DNA of 36,824 nt from Hyphomicrobiales bacterium (GTDB lineage Bacteria; Pseudomonadota; Alphaproteobacteria; Rhizobiales; Beijerinckiaceae), in assembly GCA_947455025.1 (NCBI GenBank), contig CANGLU010000024.1, forward strand, positions 1 to 36,824. Reading direction: 5' to 3'. Below, piece after piece: positions 7,020 to 16,080 of the stretch; within the stretch, counting starts at the first letter, position 1; each line of letters opens with the position of its first letter. The position numbers and the translations under genes were made by a program. Under the pieces are notes generated by a model, which was not told the DNA's origin, ran no database searches, and saw only the letters and a list, made by a program, of their open reading frames with translations.

Positions 7020-7886
7020 ATGGCAAACGCCCACGCCAAGAACCACGATTATCACATTGTCGACCCGAGCCCATGGCCATTTGTCGGCTCGCTTAGCGCC
7101 TTTATCATGGCGGTTGGCGCGATTATGAGCATGAAGGGCCTCGCCATGGGCGGCCTCAAGGCTGGCCCGGTTCTCTTCGGCATCGGTTTGCTTGGCGTGC
7201 TCTACACCATGGCCGCTTGGTGGTCCGACGTGATCAAGGAAGCCCAAGTCCGCGGCGATCACACCCGCGTCGTGCAGATGCATCACCGCTACGGCATGAT
7301 CATGTTCATTGCCTCGGAAGTCATGTTCTTCGTGGCATGGTTCTGGGCGTTCTTTGACTCGAGCATTTATGCGGATGAAGCCAAGTCGTTCCTTCGCTTG
7401 GAATTCACCGGCGGCCATTGGCCTCCGCACGGCGTTGAAGTGCTCGACCCTTGGCATTTCCCGCTGATCAACACGCTTCTTTTGCTCACCTCGTCGACGA
7501 CGGTGACATGGGCACATCATGCTTTGCTTCACAATGACCGTGACGGCGTCAAGCAAGCCCTCTGGCTGACGGTTATTCTTGCCGTTTGCTTCACAGGCGT
7601 TCAGGCTTACGAATATACCCACGCAGCCTTCGGCTTTGCGGGCAATATTTACGGCGCAACCTTCTTCATGGCGACGGGCTTTCACGGCTTCCACGTCATC
7701 GTCGGCACGATCTTCTTGGCCGTCTGCTTGCTGCGCGTCTATAATGGCGACTTCACGCCAAAACAGCATCTCGGCTTCGAATTCGCCGCTTGGTATTGGC
7801 ACTTCGTTGACGTGGTGTGGATGTTCCTCTTCATCTCCATCTATCTTTGGGGATCGCATTGGGGTGCGGCAGCCCTGCCCCACTAA
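7020..7886 (+). CDS. ctaE: Cytochrome c oxidase subunit III
   Basis: The 288-residue protein has seven predicted membrane helices. It contains RYGMIMFIASEVMFF with the conserved membrane Glu (E100), the HPPHG-like GGHWPPHGVEVLDPW loop, TGFHGFHVIVGT, and the C-terminal WYWHFVDVVW segment. Subunit III binds lipid and stabilises the catalytic core and its proton uptake. GGAGA lies 11 bases before the ATG. It is the last structural gene of the oxidase operon, and a terminator-like hairpin follows 17 bases after the stop. Confidence 0.97.
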   Translation: MANAHAKNHDYHIVDPSPWPFVGSLSAFIMAVGAIMSMKGLAMGGLKAGPVLFGIGLLGVLYTMAAWWSDVIKEAQVRGDHTRVVQMHHRYGMIMFIASEVMFFVAWFWAFFDSSIYADEAKSFLRLEFTGGHWPPHGVEVLDPWHFPLINTLLLLTSSTTVTWAHHALLHNDRDGVKQALWLTVILAVCFTGVQAYEYTHAAFGFAGNIYGATFFMATGFHGFHVIVGTIFLAVCLLRVYNGDFTPKQHLGFEFAAWYWHFVDVVWMFLFISIYLWGSHWGAAALPH

Positions 7887-7903
7887 TCAAAACACGTGGT
7901 TTG

Positions 7904-7930
7904 AAAGGGGCGGCTCCGGCCGCCCTTTTT
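7904..7930 (+). terminator. Terminator-like hairpin after ctaE
   Basis: GGGCGG (7908-7913) pairs with CCGCCC (7920-7925) around CTCCGG, and the stem extends outward through a G-U pair and AAA/TTT pairs. Five T residues end the structure. This has the form of an intrinsic terminator. It lies 20 bases before the DUF983 gene, so it probably separates, or only partly attenuates, transcription of DUF983 and surf1. Confidence 0.75.
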
Positions 7931-7950
7931 GTTTGAAGAGGCGTAAAAGC

Positions 7951-8328
7951 ATGACCCGAACACCCCACTCCCATCAAGGCGGCGGATGGATGGCAGGCCT
8001 TCGTGGCCGTTGCCCGCGCTGTGGCGAGGGTAAATTGTTCTCAGGGTTTATAGCGCTGGCCCCGTCCTGCGAGTCCTGCGGGCTCGATTATAGCTTCGCC
8101 GATTCAGCCGACGGTCCGGCCATTTTCATCATGCTGATTGCAGGCTTTATTGTGGTCGGTGCCGCTTTGCTCACCGACGCCTATTACGAGCCGCCTTTAT
8201 GGCTGCTCGCAGCCATATTTCTGCCTTTGATGGCGGTTGTCAGTCTTGGCATGATCCGCCCTTTCAAGGGCATTCTCATTGCCTCGCAATTCCGGAACAA
8301 AGCCGAACAAGGCAGGCTGGAACTTTAA
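7951..8328 (+). CDS. DUF983 family zinc-ribbon membrane protein
   Basis: The 125-residue product starts with two CxxC pairs (RCPRCGEGKLF and SCESCGLDY), probably a small zinc ribbon, followed by two membrane helices (about 58-78 and 84-104). DUF983 genes sit between ctaE and surf1 in many alphaproteobacteria, so a role in oxidase assembly is likely but unproven. The start at ATG 7951 excludes a long in-frame extension that overlaps ctaE. It ends 2 bases before surf1, so the two are coupled. Confidence 0.9.
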   Translation: MTRTPHSHQGGGWMAGLRGRCPRCGEGKLFSGFIALAPSCESCGLDYSFADSADGPAIFIMLIAGFIVVGAALLTDAYYEPPLWLLAAIFLPLMAVVSLGMIRPFKGILIASQFRNKAEQGRLEL

Positions 8329-8330
8329 TC

Positions 8331-9071
8331 ATGTCACCTGCGACGCGCTCTTTAATCCTGCCTGGTGTGTTGACGCTCTTGGCGCTCATCGTGCTCATCG
8401 GCCTTGGCACGTGGCAGCTTGTGCGCCTGGCCGAAAAAGACCAACAAACGGCCCAGATCGAAGCCTCATTGACCGTTGCGCCTGTTCCGCTGCCTTCGCA
8501 AACCGAATGGGCAAGCCTTAAACCAGCTGAGTATGATTACCGCCGCGTGTCGCTTAAAGGCAGCTTCCAGCACGATAAAGAGGCGCTGGCTTTCGGGTTC
8601 ATTTCGGTCGGCGTGCGCGGCGATACACGCGAAGGCTTTTTCGCTCTAACGCCGTTTGTGTTGGAAGACGGCTCAACCGTGATCGTCAATCGCGGTTTTA
8701 TTCCCCAGGATAAACGCGCCCAATCCGCACGCGCGGAAGGCCTGATCCAGGGCCAAATGACAATAACCGGTCTAATGCGCACGCCGGAAAAAAAGGGCAC
8801 GTTTACGCCCGAGGACGAGCCGCAGAACAATCTCTTTTTCACCATCGACCCAACCGCGATTGCCCGCGCCCGCCAGATTGAGCGTGTGGCCCCTTTCATC
8901 GTCGATGCGGATAAATCACCGATTCCCGGCCAATGGCCCGAAGGCGGCCATACGATCGTGGCATTGGCCAATAACCATTTGCAATATGCGATAACGTGGT
9001 TTGCACTTGCCTTAGGGCTCGCGGGTGTGTTTTTCGTATTTGCCCGAAATCGGCTATACCGCGACATCTAA
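8331..9071 (+). CDS. surf1: SURF1 family oxidase assembly protein
   Basis: The 246-residue product has the SURF1 plan: a membrane helix near the N-terminus (about 10-28) with GLGTWQLVRLAEK, a large periplasmic domain with YRRVSLKGSF, a VNRGFIP motif and NHLQYAITWFALA leading into the second helix near the C-terminus. The family helps insert heme a into subunit I. The ATG at 8331 is 2 bases after the DUF983 stop; a longer in-frame start lies inside DUF983 and is rejected. thrC follows 17 bases later. Confidence 0.95.
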   Translation: MSPATRSLILPGVLTLLALIVLIGLGTWQLVRLAEKDQQTAQIEASLTVAPVPLPSQTEWASLKPAEYDYRRVSLKGSFQHDKEALAFGFISVGVRGDTREGFFALTPFVLEDGSTVIVNRGFIPQDKRAQSARAEGLIQGQMTITGLMRTPEKKGTFTPEDEPQNNLFFTIDPTAIARARQIERVAPFIVDADKSPIPGQWPEGGHTIVALANNHLQYAITWFALALGLAGVFFVFARNRLYRDI

Positions 9072-9088
9072 ATCAGGAACGCCCGACC

Positions 9089-10522
9089 GTGACCAAGTCC
9101 CGCATGCTCCACGTCTCCACCCGCGGCGAAGCGCCAGAACTGGGCTTCTCCGACGCATTACTCGCAGGTCTTGCACGCGATGGCGGGCTCTATTGGCCAA
9201 CGACTTTCCCTAAACTGTCCCATAGCGACATCGCCGCTTTATCAGGCCGCACATATGCGGAAGTCGCCGAAAGCATTATCGGCCATTTTGCCGACGATAT
9301 TGATAAGCCCGCTTTCAGCACAATGATCCGCGAGGCCTATGGCACCTTCCGCCACGAGGCCGTTTGCCCGCTCGTGCAGCTCGGCGATAATCTCTTCGTG
9401 CTCGAACTGTTCCACGGCCCGACGCTCGCCTTTAAAGACGTCGCCATGCAGCTCCTTGGCCGCTTGATGGATCATGTGCTCGAGCAACGCGGCCAACGCG
9501 CCACGATTGTGGGGGCAACCTCAGGCGATACCGGCGGCGCCGCGATCGATGCGTTCAAGGGCTTGAAGCGCGTCGACATGGTGATCCTGTTTCCTGACGG
9601 CCGCGTTAGCGAAGTGCAACGTCGCCAAATGACAACGGTCAACGCCGACAATGTCCATGCGGTCGCCATTGATGGCACGTTCGATGATTGCCAGGCGCTC
9701 GTCAAAGCCATGTTCAACCATCACGCTTTCCGCGATCAATTGGGTCTCTCCGGCGTCAACTCAATCAATTGGGCGCGCATCGTTGCGCAGATCGTTTATT
9801 ACTTCACCGCAGCCGTCTCCCTGGGCAGCCCGCACCGCGAAGTCTCCTTCTCGGTTCCAACCGGAAATTTCGGCGATATTTTGGCAGGCTGGGTCGCCAA
9901 GCAAATGGGATTGCCGATCAAGCTTCTCACAATTGCCACCAACGACAATGATATCCTCGCCCGCGCGCTTGCCTCGGGTCGCTACGAGATGACAGGCGTG
10001 AGAGCCACCACCTCGCCTTCGATGGATATTCAAATCTCGTCGAATTTCGAGCGTATGCTCTACGAAGCGCATGGTCGCGATCCGGCAGCGATCCGCTCGT
10101 TGATGGCGCAGCTTAACCAATCCAAAGCCTTCACCATCGCGCCGGATGCGTTGCATCGTTTACGCCACGATTTTTCGGGCATTGCTGCTACCGAAGCAGA
10201 AGTCGATGCTGAGATGAAAGCGGTCTGGAACACCAGCAGCTATTTGCTCGATCCGCATACCGCCATCGGCGTTGTCGCGGGCCGTCAGGAACTGGCAAAA
10301 GACAAAAATACACCGATGGTTGTATTAGGCACTGCGCATCCGGCAAAGTTCCCCGATGCAGTGGAACATGCGACAGGCATCCGCCCCGCACTGCCTCCGC
10401 ATCTTTCCGATTTGCTGGAACGCACTGAACGCTTTACGCGTCTTGCCAATGACCAAAAAACGGTCGAAGATTTTATCAAGGCGCATGTGCGCGCCGCCAA
10501 AGGAGACGCCTCGCGTGTCTGA
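9089..10522 (+). CDS. thrC: Threonine synthase
   Basis: The 477-residue cytoplasmic PLP enzyme converts O-phosphohomoserine to threonine. It shows the N-terminal STRGEAPELGFSDALLAGLA block, the cofactor lysine K116 in FHGPTLAFKDVAMQ, the ATSGDTGGAAI phosphate loop and SVPTGNFGD. The length fits the long bacterial and fungal class. I choose GTG 9089, with AGGA about 10 bases upstream; ATG 9104 is possible but has no ribosome site, and a longer frame overlaps surf1. The stop overlaps the GTG of the M16 peptidase. The partner thrB is 22 kb downstream in this window. Confidence 0.95.
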   Translation: MTKSRMLHVSTRGEAPELGFSDALLAGLARDGGLYWPTTFPKLSHSDIAALSGRTYAEVAESIIGHFADDIDKPAFSTMIREAYGTFRHEAVCPLVQLGDNLFVLELFHGPTLAFKDVAMQLLGRLMDHVLEQRGQRATIVGATSGDTGGAAIDAFKGLKRVDMVILFPDGRVSEVQRRQMTTVNADNVHAVAIDGTFDDCQALVKAMFNHHAFRDQLGLSGVNSINWARIVAQIVYYFTAAVSLGSPHREVSFSVPTGNFGDILAGWVAKQMGLPIKLLTIATNDNDILARALASGRYEMTGVRATTSPSMDIQISSNFERMLYEAHGRDPAAIRSLMAQLNQSKAFTIAPDALHRLRHDFSGIAATEAEVDAEMKAVWNTSSYLLDPHTAIGVVAGRQELAKDKNTPMVVLGTAHPAKFPDAVEHATGIRPALPPHLSDLLERTERFTRLANDQKTVEDFIKAHVRAAKGDASRV

Positions 10523-11813
10523 AATTGATCGGATGGAAGCCGTTCGGATTACAACGCTTCCCAACGGGCTACGTGTCGTCAGCGAGCATATGCCAAGCTT
10601 AGCCACAACTGCGCTCGGCGTGTGGAGTGGTGCCGGTTCGCGCCATGAACACGCGGAAGAGCAAGGCCTCGCCCATCTTCTCGAGCATATGGCGTTTAAA
10701 GGAACCAGCCGCCGCAGCGCATTGCAGATCGCGGAAGAAATCGAGGCCGTTGGTGGCGAGGTGAACGCCGAAACCAATACCGAATACACCGCCTATTATT
10801 CGCGTGTCTTGGGGCATGATTCAGGTCTGGCGCTCGATATCATTTCGGATATTTTAACCGACCCGTCTTTTGATCCCGTTGAATTGAAACGCGAGAAAGG
10901 CGTCATCCTTCAAGAGATCGGTTCGTATGAAGACACGCCCGATGAGGTTGTGTTCGATATGTTCATGGAAACCGCCTATGCAGGCGCGCCGATTGGTCGT
11001 CGTATTCTCGGCACACCCAAAACCGTCAAAGCGCAAAACCGCGCCTCGATGCGTGGCTTTATGGACCGCACCTATCGCACACCCTCAATGGTGGTTTCAG
11101 CCGCAGGCGCGGTTGAACATGAGCAGATTGTCGAAGACGTCAACAAACGCTTTGACTCGTTCGGTCAAACACCGGCGCCAAAGGCGGAAGCAGCGACCTA
11201 TCAGGGGGGCGAACAACGCCGCCAACGCAAGCTTGAACAATCCCACGTCGTGTTCGGATTCAAAGGCTTAGGCTGGAACGATCCCGATCATTACGCCATG
11301 CATGTGTTTTCCAATTTGCTAGGTGGCGGCATGTCCTCGCGCCTTTTCCAAGAAGTGCGTGAAAAGCGCGGGCTTTGCTACGAAGTCTATTCCTTCTTTT
11401 CACCTTTCTCCGATTCAGGTGTCTTCGCCATTTATGGCGGCACAGGCGATGCGCAATTAAGCGATTTTGCGCCCGTCGTTTTAGACACGCTTGTGGCAGC
11501 CGCTGCCTCGCCCACTGAGAGCGAAGTGGCGCGCGCCAAAGCGCAAATGAAAATGTCCTTGCTGACAGCGCTTGAATCCCCCGGTCGCCGCGCTGAGCAA
11601 ATGGCCCGTCACATGTTGGCCTATGGCCGCGTCTTACCGCGTCTCGAAATTATCCGCGCGATTGATGCGATTACAGTCGACGATGTGAGCCGCGTTGCCC
11701 AAGGTCTGGTCTCGGCGATGCCAACGCTTGCCGCCATTGGGCCAATCAAAAAACTAATGCCCTTTGAAGCCATCGCCGCGCGCATTGGCGCCCCCTCAAC
11801 CAGCCCCCTTTAA
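10515..11813 (+). CDS. M16 family zinc peptidase (processing-peptidase-like)
   Basis: The 432-residue product has the inverted zinc motif HLLEH at 54-58, a downstream EKGVILQEI segment supplying the third ligand, and the second-domain RLFQEVREKRGLCYEVYS signature, so both halves of an M16B peptidase are present. Bacterial relatives resemble the beta subunit of mitochondrial processing peptidase; the substrate is unknown. The GTG at 10515 has AAAGGAG 10 bases upstream and overlaps the thrC stop by 8 bases, showing translational coupling. Earlier in-frame starts lie inside thrC. The thrC-M16-acetyltransferase order suggests one transcript. Confidence 0.94.
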   Translation: MSEIDRMEAVRITTLPNGLRVVSEHMPSLATTALGVWSGAGSRHEHAEEQGLAHLLEHMAFKGTSRRSALQIAEEIEAVGGEVNAETNTEYTAYYSRVLGHDSGLALDIISDILTDPSFDPVELKREKGVILQEIGSYEDTPDEVVFDMFMETAYAGAPIGRRILGTPKTVKAQNRASMRGFMDRTYRTPSMVVSAAGAVEHEQIVEDVNKRFDSFGQTPAPKAEAATYQGGEQRRQRKLEQSHVVFGFKGLGWNDPDHYAMHVFSNLLGGGMSSRLFQEVREKRGLCYEVYSFFSPFSDSGVFAIYGGTGDAQLSDFAPVVLDTLVAAAASPTESEVARAKAQMKMSLLTALESPGRRAEQMARHMLAYGRVLPRLEIIRAIDAITVDDVSRVAQGLVSAMPTLAAIGPIKKLMPFEAIAARIGAPSTSPL

Positions 11814-11828
11814 CAAGCGAGCAATGCG

Positions 11829-12443
11829 ATGGGGCTGTTTGATCGCTTTACCAATCCCGATAAGCGAGGCACCGAGCGCGGCTTCGGTCTGATGATCCGG
11901 CGGCCGACCATGGATGATTTTCAACAATGGGCCGCGCTGCGCTCCGAAAGCCGGGATTTTCTGATCCCTTGGGAGCCCAAATGGGCCGATGATGATCTAA
12001 CGCGCAGCGCCTATCGCCGCCGCTATTTCAACGATTCCGATCCCGATTTCCTGCACCCCTATTTCATCTTCGAGGAAAAGATGGGCACCCTCTTGGGAGG
12101 CATCAGTTTTGGCCATGTGCGGCGAGGTGTCGCACAAAGCGCAATGATGGGCTATTGGATGGGGCAGCGCCATTCCGGCAAAGGCATTATGACCCGCGCC
12201 GTCCCCTTGGCCTTGCGTCAAGCTTTCGGGCCTTTGGGCTTCCGAAGGATCGAAGCGGGGTGCGTTCCGCGCAATACCGCGTCCATTCGCGTGCTTGAGA
12301 ACAATAATTTCATCCGCGAAGGCTATGCCCGCGAATATCTCTGCATCGCAGGGGTGTGGGAAGATCACGTGATGTATGCCCGCCTGAAATCGGATAAAGG
12401 GCCGGCCTTTGCCAATCCTCCGGCCTCGCAGAATGGCCGTTAA
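11829..12443 (+). CDS. GNAT acetyltransferase, RimJ/RimL-like
   Basis: The 204-residue product has the GNAT fold pattern: LMIRRPTMDDFQQWAALR at the start of the domain, the acetyl-CoA loop in GQRHSGKGIMTRAV, then LGFRRIEAGCVPRNTASIRVLEN and a final tyrosine-containing strand. The NTASIRVLEK-type motif is typical of the RimJ/RimL branch, which acetylates protein N-termini, but the substrate cannot be told. It follows the M16 peptidase by 15 bases and is probably in the same operon. Confidence 0.9.
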   Translation: MGLFDRFTNPDKRGTERGFGLMIRRPTMDDFQQWAALRSESRDFLIPWEPKWADDDLTRSAYRRRYFNDSDPDFLHPYFIFEEKMGTLLGGISFGHVRRGVAQSAMMGYWMGQRHSGKGIMTRAVPLALRQAFGPLGFRRIEAGCVPRNTASIRVLENNNFIREGYAREYLCIAGVWEDHVMYARLKSDKGPAFANPPASQNGR

Positions 12444-12516
12444 GGTCAAACCCAATGATTTTATCTCAAAGACCGACGTGCTATAGAGCGGGTTCAGGTT
12501 CAAGGAAGTGTCGGCA

Positions 12517-15381
12517 TTGAAGGTTTATCGGCTAATTTATGTGCTGGCGCTTCTGGTTGCGTGCTGCATGGGTAATCGCGCGGCCTTGGCGGTCGACGTG
12601 GTACGCGTTCCGCCCGAGGCGGAAGCGATCAATCTTTTGCCCTTTATCGATCCCCATCGGTCGGCTGGCGACGAAATTCTCATTTCAACCGCTCCCGGGG
12701 CCGACGGCATCGTGCGCCGCATCGCGGTTAAATCGAAGAATGAAGGCAACCAGTCGGACTGGATCGTTTTTGCGTTAAAAAATGATGGTACCGATACGCT
12801 GACCCGCTGGATTGTGGCCCCTCACCAACATCTCGTCGGTTCCGGTATTATTTGGCCGGATCTTGGCGCAAGCCGACTGACCAATGTTACGTCCAGCCAA
12901 GGCTCAAGCCCTGAACGGCAATCCTCCGGTGAAGCGGATATTTTTCAAATCACGCTTGAACCCGGCGCAGCCGTCACCTTCGTTGCCGAACTCGCCAATG
13001 TGGCCCTTCCGGAACTCACTTTATGGGCCCCCGATGCGTATAAAGAAAAGACCAATGGTCTGACCTTTTATCACGGCATCATCACCGGCATTATCGGCCT
13101 CTTGGCGCTGTTTCTAACGATTTTATCGCTCATTCGCGGCACCATTATCTTTCCGTCCGCAGCGCTTCTCGCATGGGCGGTGGTGGCCTATGTCGCGGTT
13201 GATTTCGGCTTTATGGCCGCCGTATTTTCAACGACACCCGAAGGCGAGCGGCTTTATCGGGCGCTGGCAGAATCGGTTTTGGCCTCAACGCTGTTCGTGT
13301 TTCTGTTTGCCTATCTCGATTTGAAACGTTGGCGCGTTCGTTACCATCACATCACAACGGTTTGGATTCTCTTTCTCGGCGGTCTTGCAACCATCGCACT
13401 GATCGATCCCGCGGTTGCTTCCGGCCTTGCGCGTATCTCAATCGCTGCCGTGACAGCAGCAGGGTTTTTATTGATCGTTTATCTGGCAACGCATGGTTAT
13501 GATCGCGCGGTTTTATTGGTGCCAACATGGCTCGTCTTGTTTGGTTGGGTCACAGCGGCTGCCTTCACGCTGATCGGACAAGTCACCAGCGACCTTGCCG
13601 CGCAATCGCTTATTGGTGTTCTCGTTCTCATCATCATGTTGATCGGTTTCACCGTGATGCAGCATGCGTTCACAGGTGGTGGATTAGCGGGCGCTGAGCT
13701 CACCGATGCGTCGCGCAAAGCACTGGCGTTAACAGCCGCTGGCGATATTATTTTCGATTGGGATGTCGCACGCGATCATGTCCGCATAGGGCCGGAAGCC
13801 GAAGCCATTCTCGGCTATTCCAAAGGCTATCTGGAAGGCATGCCGTCAGACTTTATCGATCACCTTCATCCATCCGACCGCGATCTCTTTACCGCTGCGA
13901 TTGATCGGTTCTGTCAGCAACGCCGTGGACGTCTTTCGCTTGATCTTCGCCTGCGCGCCAATGACGGCCATTTCCACTGGTTCCGCATGCGCGCGCGTCC
14001 GATTGTGGGCGATGATGGCATTGTCTTGCGGTTAATGGGCACGCTCTCCGATGTCACCGACACGCGCATGACCGAAGAGCGCCTTCTGCACGACGCCATT
14101 CACGATACGCTAACCGGTCTGCCCAATCGACGCCTTTTGGTGGACCGCATTGATCTCATGCTGGCCTTGATGCGCGAAGGCGAAGCGTTGCGCCCTACCG
14201 TTGTGGCCGTTGATCTTGATCGGTTCCGTGAAACCAATGAAGCGCTTGGATTAAGCAGCGGCGATGCGCTCTTGCTTGCGGTCACACGGCGGCTCTTGCG
14301 TCTCATCCGCCCACAAGATGGGCTAGCGCGCATTGGCGGGGATCGCTTCGCCATCTTGCTACTGTCGGAGCGTGAACCGGGGCCGATTACAGCCATGGTC
14401 GATTCCATTCGCAAAAGCCTGGCAACGCCCATTACCATTGGCGAACGCGAAGCCAATTTAACGGCCTCCATCGGCATTGCCCTGCCCGATCAACGCAGCG
14501 AGACGCATGCGGAACTCTTATTACGCAATGCTGAAATCGCCATGATGCACGCGAAGAAATTAGGCGGCGACCGGATCGATGTATTCCGCCCCGCGATGCG
14601 CGCCCAAGGCAGCGAGCGTCTCGCTATGGAAATTGATTTACGTGACTCAATCCGGCGCAATCAAATCGAACTGAATTTCCGTCCCGTCGTTCGCCTGACC
14701 GATCGCTCCATTTCAGGCTTTGAAGTCATTCCGATTTGGAATCATCCGCAACATGGCGCGATCAACCAAACCGAGTTTATGGAAATTGCCGAGAATGCCG
14801 AGCTTGTTGGCGCACTTGGTCTTTATATTTTGGAAGCCACCGTTCAAGAACTCACCCTGTGGCATAAGCTCATCGATATTGATCCGCCGTTTTTTGCGAC
14901 GCTCCCCATTCCGGTACAAATGCTCGAGCGGCCTGAATTTGTGAGAGATGTGAAGGCTGTTTTAAGCCGCAGCACGGTTGCGAAATCATCGCTGCATATT
15001 GAACTATCAGAGCGCTATTTGATGGATCATCCGGAACATGCGATCCATACGTTGAACGGCCTTATCGATTTGGGCACGGGCCTCGCCGTTGGTGATTTCG
15101 GCCAAGGCTATTCATCGCTTGGTTATTTGGAGCGCTTCCCCTTCAATTCCATTCGTCTGTCCCGAATGATCACGCGCTCGGATCCGTCGGGTCTACGTCC
15201 CGCGATATTGCGGTCGATCGTGTCCTTGTCGAATGAAATGGATATTGAGCTTGTCGCCGATTCGTTAGAAACCGAATCCGATGTGATTCAGTTTTCGCAA
15301 ATCGGCATTGCCTTCGGACAAGGCTCGGTCTTTGGCCCTGCCTTGGACGCAACCAATACCCGCAAATTGATCAAAGGCTGA
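12517..15381 (+). CDS. Membrane sensor with PAS, degenerate GGDEF and degenerate EAL domains
   Basis: About 954 residues. A signal peptide precedes a periplasmic domain (about 25-180), seven or eight membrane segments (about 185-385, like the 7TMR-DISM plan), a PAS domain (about 400-515), GGDEF (about 522-690) and EAL (about 700-947). The GGDEF site reads GGDRF. In EAL, the first motif is EVIPIW instead of EALLRW, the DDFG motif is GDFG, and the usual KID motif is RLS. Both catalytic sites are therefore probably dead, and the protein may bind c-di-GMP or signal by interaction. The TTG at 12517 fits AAGGAAG (8-base spacing); GTG 12508 is too close to it. Its stop abuts yqgE's stop on the other strand. 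Confidence 0.9.
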   Translation: MKVYRLIYVLALLVACCMGNRAALAVDVVRVPPEAEAINLLPFIDPHRSAGDEILISTAPGADGIVRRIAVKSKNEGNQSDWIVFALKNDGTDTLTRWIVAPHQHLVGSGIIWPDLGASRLTNVTSSQGSSPERQSSGEADIFQITLEPGAAVTFVAELANVALPELTLWAPDAYKEKTNGLTFYHGIITGIIGLLALFLTILSLIRGTIIFPSAALLAWAVVAYVAVDFGFMAAVFSTTPEGERLYRALAESVLASTLFVFLFAYLDLKRWRVRYHHITTVWILFLGGLATIALIDPAVASGLARISIAAVTAAGFLLIVYLATHGYDRAVLLVPTWLVLFGWVTAAAFTLIGQVTSDLAAQSLIGVLVLIIMLIGFTVMQHAFTGGGLAGAELTDASRKALALTAAGDIIFDWDVARDHVRIGPEAEAILGYSKGYLEGMPSDFIDHLHPSDRDLFTAAIDRFCQQRRGRLSLDLRLRANDGHFHWFRMRARPIVGDDGIVLRLMGTLSDVTDTRMTEERLLHDAIHDTLTGLPNRRLLVDRIDLMLALMREGEALRPTVVAVDLDRFRETNEALGLSSGDALLLAVTRRLLRLIRPQDGLARIGGDRFAILLLSEREPGPITAMVDSIRKSLATPITIGEREANLTASIGIALPDQRSETHAELLLRNAEIAMMHAKKLGGDRIDVFRPAMRAQGSERLAMEIDLRDSIRRNQIELNFRPVVRLTDRSISGFEVIPIWNHPQHGAINQTEFMEIAENAELVGALGLYILEATVQELTLWHKLIDIDPPFFATLPIPVQMLERPEFVRDVKAVLSRSTVAKSSLHIELSERYLMDHPEHAIHTLNGLIDLGTGLAVGDFGQGYSSLGYLERFPFNSIRLSRMITRSDPSGLRPAILRSIVSLSNEMDIELVADSLETESDVIQFSQIGIAFGQGSVFGPALDATNTRKLIKG

Positions 15382-15993
15382 TCAGGCGCGGCCAATATCG
15401 GCCGATAGCATTCCTAAATCGACGCCGATCAAGGCGAGCGCGCGCTCATATTTTGTTTCAAACGCATCATCGAACAATAAATCATCCGATGCCGGACACA
15501 GAATCCAACCATTTTGTTGGATCTCGGTTTCCAATTGACCGGCTCCCCATCCGGCATAGCCCAAGGCAAACACCACGCGTTCGGGGCCATCGCCCTTTGC
15601 AATCGCATGCAATATATCGAGATTGGCTGATAGCCTGATATCACGATCAATTTTAACCGAGCCCGCCACTGGTTCAGGCTCCATCGAATGCAAGACAAAG
15701 CCTCGGCTCGTTTCAACCGGACCGCCATGCACAACTTGGATTTCGCGGGCTTTTTCGGGCAGATTGATCTGCCCGACATCGGAGAGAATTTTAAGTTGGC
15801 GTAGCAAATCGATAAACGCAATCTCATCCGCTGGACGATTGATCACCAGCCCCATGGCGCCTTCATCCGAGTGACTGCAAATGTAAATCACCGTGCGATG
15901 AAATCTTGAGTCGCCAATGCTAGGCATTGCAACCAATAATTGTCCGCTCAACGAAAATTCGGATGCGGCTGAAGGATGCGACGATCGAACCAT
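15382..15993 (-). CDS. YqgE/AlgH family protein (UPF0301)
   Basis: The 203-residue product matches the YqgE/AlgH family: LSGQLLVAMPSIGDSRFHRTV near the N-terminus (broken by a conserved Cys: ICSHSDEGAMGLVINRP), VVHGGPVETSRGFVLHS, LGYAGWGAGQLETEI and NGWILCP. The family is conserved in many Gram-negative bacteria; AlgH in Pseudomonas was linked to alginate control, but the biochemical role is unknown. The ATG at 15993 has no strong ribosome site. It converges exactly with the GGDEF-EAL gene (adjacent stop codons at 15379-15384) and diverges from the DsbD-like gene. Confidence 0.94.
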   Translation of the reverse strand: MVRSSHPSAASEFSLSGQLLVAMPSIGDSRFHRTVIYICSHSDEGAMGLVINRPADEIAFIDLLRQLKILSDVGQINLPEKAREIQVVHGGPVETSRGFVLHSMEPEPVAGSVKIDRDIRLSANLDILHAIAKGDGPERVVFALGYAGWGAGQLETEIQQNGWILCPASDDLLFDDAFETKYERALALIGVDLGMLSADIGRA

Positions 15994-16080
15994 GAGGCTT
16001 AGATTAATACCTTAATCGGTCAATTCAAGATGTGTTTTTTGTCAGTGGTATTAGGGACGCGTCATCGGTATGATCACACC

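Noticed and set aside
7011-7883. 290-codon open frame antisense to ctaE
   Set aside because: A shadow of the ctaE codon pattern. The product has no recognisable domain, and ctaE is a clear oxidase subunit III.
15388-15404. CGGCC/GGCCG inverted repeat just inside the yqgE 3' end as a terminator
   Set aside because: Only a 5-bp stem and no T-tract on either strand.
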